14,113 nucleotides of DNA from JAPLMW01 sp964619675 (GTDB taxonomy: Bacteria > Planctomycetota > Phycisphaerae > Sedimentisphaerales > UBA12454). Within the stretch, counting starts at the first letter, position 1; every line of letters begins with the position of its first letter. The stretch spans positions 1-14,113 of the forward strand of contig CAZUEO010000041.1 of assembly GCA_964619675.1 (NCBI GenBank). Direction: 5' to 3'. The notes below the pieces were generated by a model. It saw nothing but the letters and a program-made list of their open reading frames with translations, did no database searches and was not told the DNA's origin. The translations under genes and the position numbers were made by a program. Shown piece by piece: positions 5,893 to 13,439 of this stretch.

Positions 5893-7719
5893 ATGGAAAC
5901 AAAAAAATCATTTCTTACTTCACCGGGGGCTGTTCTTTGTACAGCTGCTTTGTTTTTCTGCATTCTGGTGGTATCGCCGGCCGCCCTTTTCGCCGGCTCT
6001 GTCACGAGCTGGGGCTATATGGTTGTCGACGGCAACGCCCTTGTCGGCATGCAATTTACCGCCATCACGGGAGGAGAGGGTTACTCTCTTGCTTTGAAAC
6101 CCGATGGCTCAATCATCGGCTGGGGGGGCTATAATTATTATGGTGAGGCGACGCCCCCTGAAGGAAACGACTTTACCGCCATCGATGCGGGAGACAACCA
6201 CGCTCTTGCCCTCAAGTCTGACGGCTCAATCGTCGGCTGGGGCCTCGATAATGATGGTCAGGCAACGGCCCCTGGCGGAAACGACTTTACCGCCGTCTCT
6301 GGAGGAAGCCGACATTCTATTGCCCTCAAGTCCGACGGCTCAATCGTCGGCTGGGGCCGCGATCATTACGGCCAGGCGACGCCGCCTGAAGGAAACGACT
6401 TTGTCGCCATCTCGGCAGGAGGTTTCCACTGTCTTGCCCTCAAGTCCGACGGCTCAATCGTCGGCTGGGGCCACAATGAATTTGATCAGGCAACGGCCCC
6501 TGTGGGAAACGACTTCATAGCCGTCTCGGCAGGATGTTTTCATTCTCTTGCCCTCAAGTCTGACGGCTCAGTCGTCGCCTGGGGTGCCAATTGGGACGGT
6601 GCGGCGATGTCACCTATAGGAAACGATTTTGTCGCAATCTCAGCGGGATGGGCACACTCTCTTGCCCTGAAGTCCGATGGCTCAATCATGGCCTGGGGCC
6701 GTGACGAGTACCGTCAGGCCACAGCCCCTGCAGGAAACGACTTTGCCGTCATTGCGGGAGGATATAACCACTCTCTTGCCCTGAAGTCCGACGGCTCAAT
6801 TGTCAGCTGGGGTTATGGTGATGCGACACCCCCTATGGGACACGATTTTATTGCCATCTCGGCAGGGCATGAATTCTCTCTTGCCCTCAAGTCAAACAAT
6901 TCAATCTTCGGCTGGGGCCACAGTAGTTTTGGTGAGGTAACACCCCCTGCAGGAAACGACTTTATAGCCATCGCCACAGGAAATTACCACTCGCTTGCCC
7001 TCAAGTCCGACGGCTCAATCGTCGGCTGGGGAGGCCGTGGTAATTATGGTGAGGCGATACCCCCTCTTGGAAACGATTTCACCGCCATCGAGTCAGGCTC
7101 TTTCCATTCTCTTGCCCTCAAGTCCGATGGCTCAATCGTCTGCTGGGGTAACGATGGTGATGGCCAGGCGACACCGCCTGTAGGAAATGATTTCACCGCC
7201 ATCGCGGCAGGAAATACCCACTGTCTTGCCCTCAAGTCAGATGGCTCAATCGTCGCCTGGGGCGGCAATGGTTATGGTCAGTGCAACGTGCCCCCGGGAA
7301 ATGATTTCGTCGCCATCACGTCAGGAACTAACCACTGTCTTGCCCTCAAGTCAGACGGTTCAATTGTCGGCTGGGGCTGGGACAATTATGGTCAGGCGAT
7401 ACCGCCCGCAGGAAACGACTTTATAGCCATCGCGGCAGGAAATCACCACTCTATTGCCCTCAAATCCGATGGCTCAGTCGTCGGCTGGGGCCGCAATGAT
7501 TCTGGTGAGATAACGTGCCCCGCAGAAAACAACTTCGCCGCCATCTCGGCAGGACATTATTTCTCTCTTGCCCTGCGGCGCAGCGAATGTCCCTTTAGCC
7601 TGGCGGGCGACCTGAATGACGATTGCAGGGTAAACTTTACCGACTTCGCAGAATTTGCAGGCAGCTGGCTCATCGATTGCTACGCAGACATGGGCAATCC
7701 ATCCTGCGTGCCGAAGTAG
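5893..7719 (+). CDS. Secreted RCC1-like beta-propeller repeat protein with C-terminal dockerin-like segment
   Basis: A 608-residue exported protein. Residues 1-35 form a signal peptide: a basic start, the hydrophobic stretch AVLCTAALFFCILVV, and a likely cleavage near ALFAG-S. Residues 65-565 hold 13 tandem units of about 38 residues plus a terminal half unit. Each has the pattern SLALKSDGSIVGWG - variable tip - ATPP.GNDF.AI.AG..H, which is the RCC1/ATS1 propeller strand signature in a short form (classical RCC1 repeats are about 51 residues). Unit 7 is three residues short and unit 9 one long. Residues 572-585 (GDLNDDCRVNFTDF) form one dockerin-type Ca-binding loop, followed by a GSWL segment and the end at PSCVPK. 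Binding or adhesion at the cell surface is likely; no catalytic motif is seen. AGGAGAAGGAAAG directly precedes the ATG. It is monocistronic, ended by a strong hairpin. Confidence 0.9.
   Translation: METKKSFLTSPGAVLCTAALFFCILVVSPAALFAGSVTSWGYMVVDGNALVGMQFTAITGGEGYSLALKPDGSIIGWGGYNYYGEATPPEGNDFTAIDAGDNHALALKSDGSIVGWGLDNDGQATAPGGNDFTAVSGGSRHSIALKSDGSIVGWGRDHYGQATPPEGNDFVAISAGGFHCLALKSDGSIVGWGHNEFDQATAPVGNDFIAVSAGCFHSLALKSDGSVVAWGANWDGAAMSPIGNDFVAISAGWAHSLALKSDGSIMAWGRDEYRQATAPAGNDFAVIAGGYNHSLALKSDGSIVSWGYGDATPPMGHDFIAISAGHEFSLALKSNNSIFGWGHSSFGEVTPPAGNDFIAIATGNYHSLALKSDGSIVGWGGRGNYGEAIPPLGNDFTAIESGSFHSLALKSDGSIVCWGNDGDGQATPPVGNDFTAIAAGNTHCLALKSDGSIVAWGGNGYGQCNVPPGNDFVAITSGTNHCLALKSDGSIVGWGWDNYGQAIPPAGNDFIAIAAGNHHSIALKSDGSVVGWGRNDSGEITCPAENNFAAISAGHYFSLALRRSECPFSLAGDLNDDCRVNFTDFAEFAGSWLIDCYADMGNPSCVPK
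6085..7587 (+). repeat. Thirteen-plus tandem 114-bp repeats inside the RCC1-like gene
   Basis: The gene is built of units of about 114 bp. The core (CTTGCCCTCAAGTC, then GACGGCTCAATCGTC, then GGCTGGGG) is nearly identical between units even at third codon positions, whereas the five to seven codons after TGGGG vary freely. This suggests repeated duplication or gene conversion with diversity kept in the exposed tips. Confidence 0.85.
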
Positions 7720-7763
7720 TAATGGTTGGCAGATATATTAAGTTCATAAAGACTTTATTGAAT

Positions 7764-7797
7764 AAAAGGGCTGCTGTTAATACAGCAGCCCTTTTTT
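7764..7797. terminator. Strong bidirectional rho-independent terminator
   Basis: AAGGGCTGCTG, loop TTAATA, CAGCAGCCCTT, then six T on the plus strand; the minus strand also ends in a T-rich run (TTTTATT). It lies between the convergent RCC1 gene and gcvPB and can serve both. Confidence 0.9.
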
Positions 7798-7800
7798 ATT

Positions 7801-7859
7801 TTTGATATTTGATTTTTGATTTTCTTCTGTCTACTGTGTTCTGAGTTCTGTATTCTTTA
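7801..7859. repeat. Degenerate heptamer tandem repeats
   Basis: Three 7-nt units TTTGATA/TTTGATT/TTTGATT (7801-7821) are followed, after 3 nt, by five related units TTCTGTC, TACTGTG, TTCTGAG, TTCTGTA, TTCTTTA (7825-7859). The last runs into the gcvPB stop codon. This short-repeat tract fills the rest of the intergenic space beside the terminator. Confidence 0.6.
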
Positions 7860-9302
7860 TAATTCTGCTATATCGACATTTTTTGCTGCTGCGGTCTCGT
7901 CAAGTCTGCCGACAGGAGTTGTTATAGGTGCGGCTTTCAGCTTTGCAGCATCCTTTTGTGCCGTCTCGGCAATGGCTCTCATCACTTCGATAAACGCATC
8001 GAGCGTCTCTTTGCTCTCGGTTTCGGTAGGTTCAATCATCATCGCCTCTTTGACTATCGGCGGGAAATAAACCGTAGGCGGGTGAAAGCCTGCATCTATA
8101 AGGGCTTTTGCAATATCTATCGCACCCGCGCCGTTTGCGGCCTGCCTTTGGGCGCTGAAGACGCATTCGTGTTTGCAAAGACCATCAAATGGCAGGTCAT
8201 AATAATCTTTCAGCTTTTCCTTAATATAATTTGCATTAAGAACTGCGTTTTCAGCAACCTCTTTTAAACCGGCCTTACCGAGCATAAGAATATAGACATA
8301 CGCACGCAGTATGACCGCAAAATTGCCGTAAAACGGGGCGATATAGCCGATGGATTTAGGCTTGTCATACTCGAGCGCAAAAGTGCCGTCGTTTCGTTTA
8401 ATAACGATGGATACAGGCAGATAATCGAGCAGTTTCCCGGCAACGCCCACCGGCCCCGCGCCGGGCCCGCCTGAGCCATGCGGTGTCGAGAAAGTCTTGT
8501 GCAGATTCAAGTGAACAATATCAAAGCCGAAATCGGCAGGCTTGGCTTTACCGACTATTGCGTTGAGATTAGCGCCATCGTAATAGCAAAGGCCGTCAAC
8601 GGAATGCAGGCAATCGCAGATTTGCCTGATATTCTTTTCAAAAATGCCCAGCGTATTTGGGCAGGTAAGCATCAGGCCTGCTGTTTCGCTGCCGACCATC
8701 CTTTTTAAAGCATCAATATCCATCATACCTGCACTGTCGGAAGGCACAGAAGCAACTTTATAGCCCGCAATCGCTGCGCTTGCGGGGTTTGTACCGTGGG
8801 CGCTGTCGGGAATCAAAACTGTCGTTTTTTTATTGCCCCTGTCGCGATGGTAGGCAGCCATAATCATTATGCCGCAAAGCTCGCCGTGAGCGCCTGCCAT
8901 CGGCTGCATCGTAAAGCCCGCCATTCCCGTTATTTCACAAAGCAATTTGTCCATATCATAGAGCACCTCAAGAGCGCCCTGCGCAAGAAGCCCGCCCATT
9001 CTCAACTGCGGCATAAGCGGATGCAGATGCGCAAAACCCGGGTATGATGCAACCCGCTCGGCAACCTTCGGGTTATACTTCATCGTGCAGGAGCCAAGCG
9101 GATAGAAATTCGTATCAACGCCGAAATTCCTGCGGCTAAGCTGCGTAAAATGTCTTACAACATCAAGCTCGCTCAACTCAGGCAGGTTCGCATCCGCATC
9201 TCGAAGCAGCTCTTTTTTTATGTTTATCGTCGTGGGAACATCGCTTGCAGGCGGTAAAACACCGCAGCGGCCCGGCACAGTTTTATCAAATATCAATTTC
9301 AT
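7857..9302 (-). CDS. gcvPB: Glycine dehydrogenase (decarboxylating) subunit 2, P-protein C-terminal half
   Basis: The 481-residue subunit of the two-part P protein of the glycine cleavage system. With GcvPA it decarboxylates glycine using pyridoxal phosphate and passes the aminomethyl group to lipoyl-GcvH. The PLP lysine is Lys269 in HLNLHKTFSTPHGSGGPG. Other family landmarks are FYPLGSCTMKYNPK (about 66-79), MAGAHGEL (about 135-142), SAHGTNPASA (about 167-176) and YYDGANLNAI (about 240-249). Length is normal for bacteria with split P protein. Its ATG overlaps the gcvPA stop by 4 bp, and a GGAGG lies 7 nt upstream inside gcvPA, indicating coupled translation. It is the last gene of the operon, ending near the bidirectional terminator. 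Confidence 0.97.
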   Translation of the reverse strand: MKLIFDKTVPGRCGVLPPASDVPTTINIKKELLRDADANLPELSELDVVRHFTQLSRRNFGVDTNFYPLGSCTMKYNPKVAERVASYPGFAHLHPLMPQLRMGGLLAQGALEVLYDMDKLLCEITGMAGFTMQPMAGAHGELCGIMIMAAYHRDRGNKKTTVLIPDSAHGTNPASAAIAGYKVASVPSDSAGMMDIDALKRMVGSETAGLMLTCPNTLGIFEKNIRQICDCLHSVDGLCYYDGANLNAIVGKAKPADFGFDIVHLNLHKTFSTPHGSGGPGAGPVGVAGKLLDYLPVSIVIKRNDGTFALEYDKPKSIGYIAPFYGNFAVILRAYVYILMLGKAGLKEVAENAVLNANYIKEKLKDYYDLPFDGLCKHECVFSAQRQAANGAGAIDIAKALIDAGFHPPTVYFPPIVKEAMMIEPTETESKETLDAFIEVMRAIAETAQKDAAKLKAAPITTPVGRLDETAAAKNVDIAEL

Positions 9303-10630
9303 AAAACGGCCTCCAGCGCCTCGGCAAGCATCCCTATCTGCTGCCTTGTCCTTTTCTCCGTAACGGCAACGAGCAGTGAATTTTCCATATCGCCGTAATA
9401 CCTGCTCAGCGGAAAACCTGCTGCAAAGCCTTTTTCAATCAGCTTGCCCGCCGTCTCCGCCGCGTTCGCAGGCAGGTCGAGCACAAATTCATTAAAGAAC
9501 CATTTCGTCTTAAAGCGAGGCTTGACACCTTTAATAGAAGTCAGCCTCTGCCATGCGTAACTGGCCTTGTCTGCACACAATTGCGCCGTCTTTTTCAAAC
9601 CTTCTTTGCCGAGCAGTGAAAGATAAACAATGGCCGTCAGCGCGCAAAGCGCCTCGTTGGAGCAGATATTCGATGTAGCCTTGTCCCTGCGGATATGCTG
9701 CTCACGCGCCTGAAGCGTCAGAACAAAGCCGACCCTGTCCTGGCCGTCTTTTGTCCTGCCGACAATTCTGCCGGGCATCTTCCTCACATATTCCTTTTTA
9801 GTCGCCATAAAACCGAGGTAAGGTCCGCCAAATGACATCATCAAACCCAGGCTTTGCCCTTCGCCGACGGCAATATCGGCGCCCATCGCGCCGGGCGTCT
9901 TTAAAATCCCCAGCGATACCGGATAACAGGAGACAATCAAAAGAGCGCCTCTGCTGTGAGCGGCCTGCGCGATATCGGTAAAATCATCGACACAGCCAAA
10001 GAAATTCGGATTCTGCACAATCACCGCAGCGGTACTATTATCGAGCCTGTTTAACAAATCTTTTCTGTTAACAACCCCTTCGCTGTTTTTTGTTTCTTCA
10101 AGGTCGATACTGAGATTTTTCGTATAAGAATGAATCATCACGCGGTAAATCGGGTTGACGCTGTCGTCGATGAGAATTTTATTTCTGCCTGTAATCCGCA
10201 GCGCCATCATCATTGCTTCGTACAGAGCGGTGCCGCCGTCATAAAGTGATGCGTTTGCCGCCTGCATTTGGGTAAGTCTGCAAATGGCCGACTGATATTC
10301 AAAAATCGCCTGCAGCGAGCCCTGCGAAACCTCAGGCTGATAAGGCGTGTAAGCAGTATAAAATTCGCTTCTGCTGATAATGGAATAAACAGCGGCAGGT
10401 ATGAAATGGTCGTAAAAACCACCGCCTAAAAAGCACGTCAGGCCGGTATAATTCTTTGCAGCGAGCTCTGCAAGCCGGCTGCGTACCTCAAATTCGCTTC
10501 TGCCTGCAGGCAGATTAAAATCCTTCGCCAAAAGCTCCTTCGGAATATCGGCAAACAGACCGTCCATTGTCAGATCGATTTGGTCAAGCATCTGCTTCTG
10601 CTGCTGAGGCGTATTTGCAATAAAAGACAT
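9299..10630 (-). CDS. gcvPA: Glycine dehydrogenase (decarboxylating) subunit 1, P-protein N-terminal half
   Basis: The 443-residue partner of GcvPB. Characteristic stretches are the N-terminal MSFIANTPQQQKQML, CFLGGGFYDHFIPAAV, YTPYQPEVSQGSLQAIFEYQ, ASLYDGGTALYEA and MSFGGPYLGFMA, all of the P-protein fold type I PLP family. This half lacks the PLP lysine, as expected; the active site is completed by GcvPB. It starts 15 nt after gcvH, with a GAGAG stretch shortly before the ATG acting as a moderate SD, and overlaps gcvPB by 4 bp. Confidence 0.96.
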   Translation of the reverse strand: MSFIANTPQQQKQMLDQIDLTMDGLFADIPKELLAKDFNLPAGRSEFEVRSRLAELAAKNYTGLTCFLGGGFYDHFIPAAVYSIISRSEFYTAYTPYQPEVSQGSLQAIFEYQSAICRLTQMQAANASLYDGGTALYEAMMMALRITGRNKILIDDSVNPIYRVMIHSYTKNLSIDLEETKNSEGVVNRKDLLNRLDNSTAAVIVQNPNFFGCVDDFTDIAQAAHSRGALLIVSCYPVSLGILKTPGAMGADIAVGEGQSLGLMMSFGGPYLGFMATKKEYVRKMPGRIVGRTKDGQDRVGFVLTLQAREQHIRRDKATSNICSNEALCALTAIVYLSLLGKEGLKKTAQLCADKASYAWQRLTSIKGVKPRFKTKWFFNEFVLDLPANAAETAGKLIEKGFAAGFPLSRYYGDMENSLLVAVTEKRTRQQIGMLAEALEAVL

Positions 10631-10645
10631 ATTACTCTCTACAGT

Positions 10646-11023
10646 TCAAACGCTTTTCAGATACTGCTCATACTGCGCTGCGTTCATAAGGTGTTTTGTG
10701 TCCAGCCCGGCAAGTTTTATCTTACAAATCCAGCCTGCCTTGTAACAGTCCTGGTTTATAAGCTCGGGCTTTGCGGCAAGCTCGCCGTTGACCTCAAGCA
10801 CACTGCCCGCCAGCGGGCTGTAAATATCGCTCGCAGCTTTTGAGCTTTCCACAACCGCCAGGCAATCATGCACTTTAACCTCCTTCTTTACTGCAGGCAG
10901 CTCAACAAACGTAATCTCGCCCAGCGATTGCTGCGCGTAGTCGGTTATGCCCACTGTCACCACATCGCCGTCAATCTGTGCCCATTCGTGGTCTTTCGTA
11001 AACAAAAGATTTTGCGGTACCAT
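10646..11023 (-). CDS. gcvH: Glycine cleavage system H protein (lipoyl carrier)
   Basis: Lipoyl-bearing shuttle of the glycine cleavage complex, which carries the aminomethyl group from the P protein to the T protein. The 125-residue form starts MVPQNLLFTKDHEW, the usual beginning of GcvH. The lipoylated lysine is Lys62 in VVESSKAASDIYSP, and GITDYAQQSLGEITFVELP and KAGWICKIKL complete the fold. The frame extends upstream to 11074, but I choose the ATG at 11023: a GGAG lies 6 nt upstream, the start lies 13 nt past the gcvT stop rather than inside it, and the length then matches the family. Confidence 0.95.
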   Translation of the reverse strand: MVPQNLLFTKDHEWAQIDGDVVTVGITDYAQQSLGEITFVELPAVKKEVKVHDCLAVVESSKAASDIYSPLAGSVLEVNGELAAKPELINQDCYKAGWICKIKLAGLDTKHLMNAAQYEQYLKSV

Positions 11024-11036
11024 ACAGAACTCCGTT

Positions 11037-12206
11037 TCAAAACTTCTCAAATCTTTCAACAACTTTGCCGACAAGGTCAGCCGTCAAACTGTCGCCGATT
11101 TTTATCCTTTGCCGCCTGCCCTGCCGGATATGCTCCTGACTCCGAGCAAGATAATAAACGCCGACCGGGGCATCCATAATATTGTACTTTTTCTCAATAA
11201 GAGCAAGCACAATCTGCCTGTCTCCTGCCGATGCGCAGCTTAAAACCTGACCGATGCAGATGCCGTCATTATTTAATATCCCATCGAATCGCCTTATCGG
11301 TCTTATTCCTCTGCCGCCTGCAAATTTCAGCCTTGCGACTTCCGTATCGTAATCGCTGGCTTTTTTCTCAATCGCTTCTTTGCCTAAAAAACCCAACTTT
11401 TGCAATTTTATAGCCCAGCCGTAACCTGCCTGAAAAGGCGAGATATTAAATTCGCCGTTAAGCTCATGGCCGTATAAAGGCAGTCCCGCCTCAATTCGCA
11501 AACTGTCCCTCGCGCCTAAACCGCAGGGAACGATACCGGGATTTTTCCCTTTTTCGAGAATCATATCCCAAAGCTGCGGCGCCTTTGACGGATGGACAAA
11601 AATTTCAAAACCAACCTTAGCACCCGTATAGCCGGTTCTGGAAATGATACAATCCTGGGCCTGTACAAATGCAAACGGATTTACACTGCCGAAATCGACG
11701 CCGAAGATATCTTTCAGACACTGTGCCGATGCAGGCCCCTGCAGCGCAATATCAACCTTCGCATCAGGCAGGAACGGCTCTTTAAGGTCTTTAATCTCGG
11801 TGCCGGTATGGCCAACATTGTTTATCCAATTCTTTACCTTCTGCTCGTTGGCGGCATTGGCAACCATCATATAATTACTGTCGCTTACGCAGTAGATTAT
11901 CACATCGTCAATGACATCGCCGTCTGAATTAAGAATATACGAGTACTGTGCCCTGCCGGGTTTTAACATTGAAACATCGTTTGTGGCCAGGACATTTAAA
12001 AAATCCTGTGCGCCTTTGCCTTTTATCTGCAATACCGCCATATGCGTGCAGTCAAAAAGCCCTGCGGTTTTTCGGACTGCGCTGTGCTCGGTATTTATCG
12101 ACTGATACCAGAGCGGCATCAGCCAGCCTGCAAAGGGAACTATCCGGCTCTTGCCTGCAAGCGATTCGTGTTTTTCAAACAATACTGTCTTTTTCGCATC
12201 TGCCAT
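11037..12206 (-). CDS. gcvT: Aminomethyltransferase (glycine cleavage system T protein)
   Basis: The 389-residue T protein releases ammonia from aminomethyl-GcvH and transfers the one-carbon unit to tetrahydrofolate, giving 5,10-methylene-THF. Landmarks are PFAGWLMPLWYQS (about 24-36), RKTAGLFDCTHMA, the conserved Asp101 in GDVIDDVIIY, and further on SRTGYTGAKVGFEIF, CGLGARDSLRIEAGLPLYGHEL and the C-terminal LARSQEHIRQGRR. It is the first gene of gcvT-gcvH-gcvPA-gcvPB. No SD precedes the ATG; a TTGATT-16-TAAATT pair just upstream puts the transcript start within 2-3 nt of it. The dihydrolipoamide dehydrogenase (L protein) is not in the window. Confidence 0.95.
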   Translation of the reverse strand: MADAKKTVLFEKHESLAGKSRIVPFAGWLMPLWYQSINTEHSAVRKTAGLFDCTHMAVLQIKGKGAQDFLNVLATNDVSMLKPGRAQYSYILNSDGDVIDDVIIYCVSDSNYMMVANAANEQKVKNWINNVGHTGTEIKDLKEPFLPDAKVDIALQGPASAQCLKDIFGVDFGSVNPFAFVQAQDCIISRTGYTGAKVGFEIFVHPSKAPQLWDMILEKGKNPGIVPCGLGARDSLRIEAGLPLYGHELNGEFNISPFQAGYGWAIKLQKLGFLGKEAIEKKASDYDTEVARLKFAGGRGIRPIRRFDGILNNDGICIGQVLSCASAGDRQIVLALIEKKYNIMDAPVGVYYLARSQEHIRQGRRQRIKIGDSLTADLVGKVVERFEKF

Positions 12207-12214
12207 TGCTGCAA

Positions 12215-12242
12215 AATTTAAGCGAAATCACGGCAGAATCAA
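12215..12242 (-). promoter_or_regulatory. Candidate internal promoter of the gcv operon
   Basis: Minus-strand TTGATT (12237-12242) and TAAATT (12215-12220) are 16 bp apart, with the predicted start near 12208, two bases from the gcvT ATG. The -35 overlaps the stop codon of the endonuclease gene. It matters because the only other route to gcv transcription seen here is read-through of the endonuclease gene. The match is moderate. Confidence 0.35.
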
Positions 12243-12907
12243 ATAGAAATTTTACGTTTTCCCTTTTTTGGTTTGCGCAAGCTTGCGCCCAGCTTCTTGG
12301 CAAAATACCCTGGCCGTTTCTCCCTGAATTCGCTCATATCCATCTTCAGCAGCCTGCTTTTGAAGGGCTCTTTTCTCAGGACCGGGAAATTCAGCGGCGC
12401 ATATTCGTCGTCGCCGGACTCGATTACGAACTTATCGTGAACCAGGGCACAGATAATCCTGTTGGCAGGCGTATCATCGTTCATGCCGAAATTAAGCCTT
12501 TTGCCTGCGGCTTGAAAAGTGGTTCTCAATCGTATTTTTCCTCTGTTATTTGTAATACTGACGCCGATATAACCCGTGCTGCTTTTAGTTGTTCGATTAA
12601 GTGAATTTTGCCTTGGGCTGACGATTCGCAGTTTACATCTTCGATTGTCTAAGGGATTTCTGTTAATATGGTCAACAAGTTCGTTTCTTGCAGGCTGCAT
12701 CAGCAGTCTCGCGAGCGAGTACGTTTTATCATCTCCTATTCGGCAGCGTATTATTTTATTCAGGAAGTTTACGGCTTTGATGGTTTTGAATCTGCAGTAA
12801 GGCCGTTTGGTTTTGTCTTTGATTATTCTGTAGTAGATATCCTCGTCGACGATTAATGTTCCGAACGGGTAGTTTATCCTGAAAATTTTCGCCTTTTTAT
12901 CGCCCAT
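12239..12907 (-). CDS. HNH endonuclease with AP2 DNA-binding domain (homing-type)
   Basis: A 222-residue protein with two modules. An HNH nuclease lies at about 75-105: VDHINRNPLDNRRCKLRIV, with Asp79-His80 and Asn88, then the family's RQNSLNR. An AP2/ERF-like domain follows at about 111-175: TGYIGVSITNNRGKIRLR, then KRLNFGM, ending EYAPLNFP. This architecture is that of phage and intron-associated homing endonucleases that nick or cut DNA. The tail is very basic (KKLGASLRKPKKGKRKISI). A GTG at 12952 could extend it by 15 residues, but the ATG at 12907 has AGGGA 7 nt upstream and avoids the GC-rich hairpin. It sits 32 bp ahead of gcvT on the same strand, an unusual neighbour for a housekeeping operon and a sign of acquisition. 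Confidence 0.88.
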   Translation of the reverse strand: MGDKKAKIFRINYPFGTLIVDEDIYYRIIKDKTKRPYCRFKTIKAVNFLNKIIRCRIGDDKTYSLARLLMQPARNELVDHINRNPLDNRRCKLRIVSPRQNSLNRTTKSSTGYIGVSITNNRGKIRLRTTFQAAGKRLNFGMNDDTPANRIICALVHDKFVIESGDDEYAPLNFPVLRKEPFKSRLLKMDMSEFREKRPGYFAKKLGASLRKPKKGKRKISI

Positions 12908-12940
12908 TTTTTTATCCCTGAAATTAACAATATGTTTAGC

Positions 12941-12959
12941 CGCCGCCGGCACGGCGGCG
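12941..12959. repeat. Short GC-rich hairpin upstream of the HNH gene
   Basis: CGCCGCCG, loop GCA, CGGCGGCG: a perfect 8-bp stem between the HNH gene and the Cys-rich gene. There is no T-run on either side, so it is not a classical terminator. It may tune translation or stability of the shared transcript. Confidence 0.4.
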
Positions 12960-12960
12960 C

Positions 12961-12989
12961 GATTAGCCCGGCCAAAGTGTTGGCGGGGT
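12961..12989. repeat. Palindromic repeat, TTAGCCC...GGGGT family
   Basis: CCCGGCCAA (12967-12975), loop AGTG, TTGGCGGGG (12980-12988): a 9-bp stem with one mismatch, flanked by GATTAG and TC. It lies immediately after the stop codon of the Cys-rich gene. The flanks match the palindromes at 5684, 13408 and 13438. Confidence 0.5.
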
Positions 12990-13240
12990 CAGTTCTTCTT
13001 TGTTTTCCCATGCGATTTTACAAACGGTCTGACGGCATATAGCGGGCACGCTGCTGCGGTGCATTTAACGATTTCATTTTTTTCCCAGCAGGCGCACTCC
13101 AAGCAGAAGGCTTTTATTGCAGCCGGTTTACTGCCTTTTACGGCCTGTTCGTAGATTTTGCGGTACATTTGGGGGATATCTTTCAGTTTACGCGCGATTT
13201 TCCTGCTTTTTAAGCCGGCCGGATTGTTGACTGGATGCAT
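12989..13240 (-). CDS. Small Cys-rich putative zinc-binding protein
   Basis: An 83-residue basic protein. A helical N-terminal half (about 12-45, rich in Lys and Arg) leads to a cysteine cluster: Cys46-x2-Cys49-x-Cys51, then Cys60-x4-Cys65 in KAFCLECACWEKNE...KCTAAACPLYAVRPF. CxxC plus Cx4C suggests a structural zinc site. Similar short proteins with 'CLxC...C....CPLYP.RP' occur in phages and mobile regions as far as I recall, without a known role; that recollection is not checked here. AAAGGAG lies 6 nt before the ATG and the gene has its own near-consensus promoter. It is followed by the HNH endonuclease gene 81 bp downstream, so the two may form one mobile module. Confidence 0.7.
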   Translation of the reverse strand: MHPVNNPAGLKSRKIARKLKDIPQMYRKIYEQAVKGSKPAAIKAFCLECACWEKNEIVKCTAAACPLYAVRPFVKSHGKTKKN

Positions 13241-13260
13241 CTTTTTCTCCTTTTATTTAA

Positions 13261-13357
13261 GTTAGATAAACGTTTAATTTATTAGTATTATATTATAATT
13301 TCTGAAAAAGTCAAGCATTTTTTGTAAATTTTCTCTAATTTTTTATAAACATCTAAC
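13261..13357. promoter_or_regulatory. AT-rich control region with inverted repeat around the promoter
   Basis: GTTAGAT (13261-13267) and ATCTAAC (13351-13357) are perfect inverted copies bracketing the minus-strand promoter, and an 8-bp palindrome AAACGTTT (13268-13275) abuts the left copy just past the predicted start site. These could be operator half-sites. The stretch is markedly AT-rich compared with the genes on its left. Confidence 0.3.
13287..13314 (-). promoter_or_regulatory. Near-consensus sigma70 promoter of the Cys-rich/HNH genes
   Basis: Minus-strand TTGACT (13309-13314), 16 bp, TATAAT (13287-13292). The start would be near 13280, about 40 nt before the ATG at 13240. This is the best promoter match in the window. 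Confidence 0.65.
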
Positions 13358-13407
13358 AAATAAGGGGTTAAAACGCCAAAATTTTTCAAAAAAATGTTAT
13401 TATGGTC

Positions 13408-13439
13408 GGTTAGCCCCAACTCCCGCGGTCAGGGGTTGG
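13408..13439. repeat. Palindromic repeat, array copy 1
   Basis: CCAACTCC (13416-13423) faces GGGGTTGG (13432-13439), pairing fully as RNA with one G-U, with a loop of 8 nt. The 5' flank is GGTTAGCC. It is joined directly to the next palindrome. Confidence 0.55.

Noticed and set aside
5829..6134. Plus-strand ORF overlapping the start of the RCC1 gene in another frame
   Set aside because: The RCC1 frame has a strong SD, signal peptide and repeats. This overlapping frame has no recognisable domain.
6104..7426. Several long alternative-frame ORFs within the RCC1 gene showing their own repeats (e.g. PSSPTAQSSAG)
   Set aside because: They arise automatically from the repetitive DNA in a shifted frame and lack starts with SDs.
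10646..11074. Longer gcvH start (142 residues)
   Set aside because: The extra 17 residues would overlap gcvT and have no match to the GcvH fold; the ATG at 11023 has a GGAG at proper distance.
12207..13400. Glycine riboswitch upstream of gcvT
   Set aside because: Looked for because gcv operons are often controlled this way; I found no matching conserved core on the minus strand, though only by eye.
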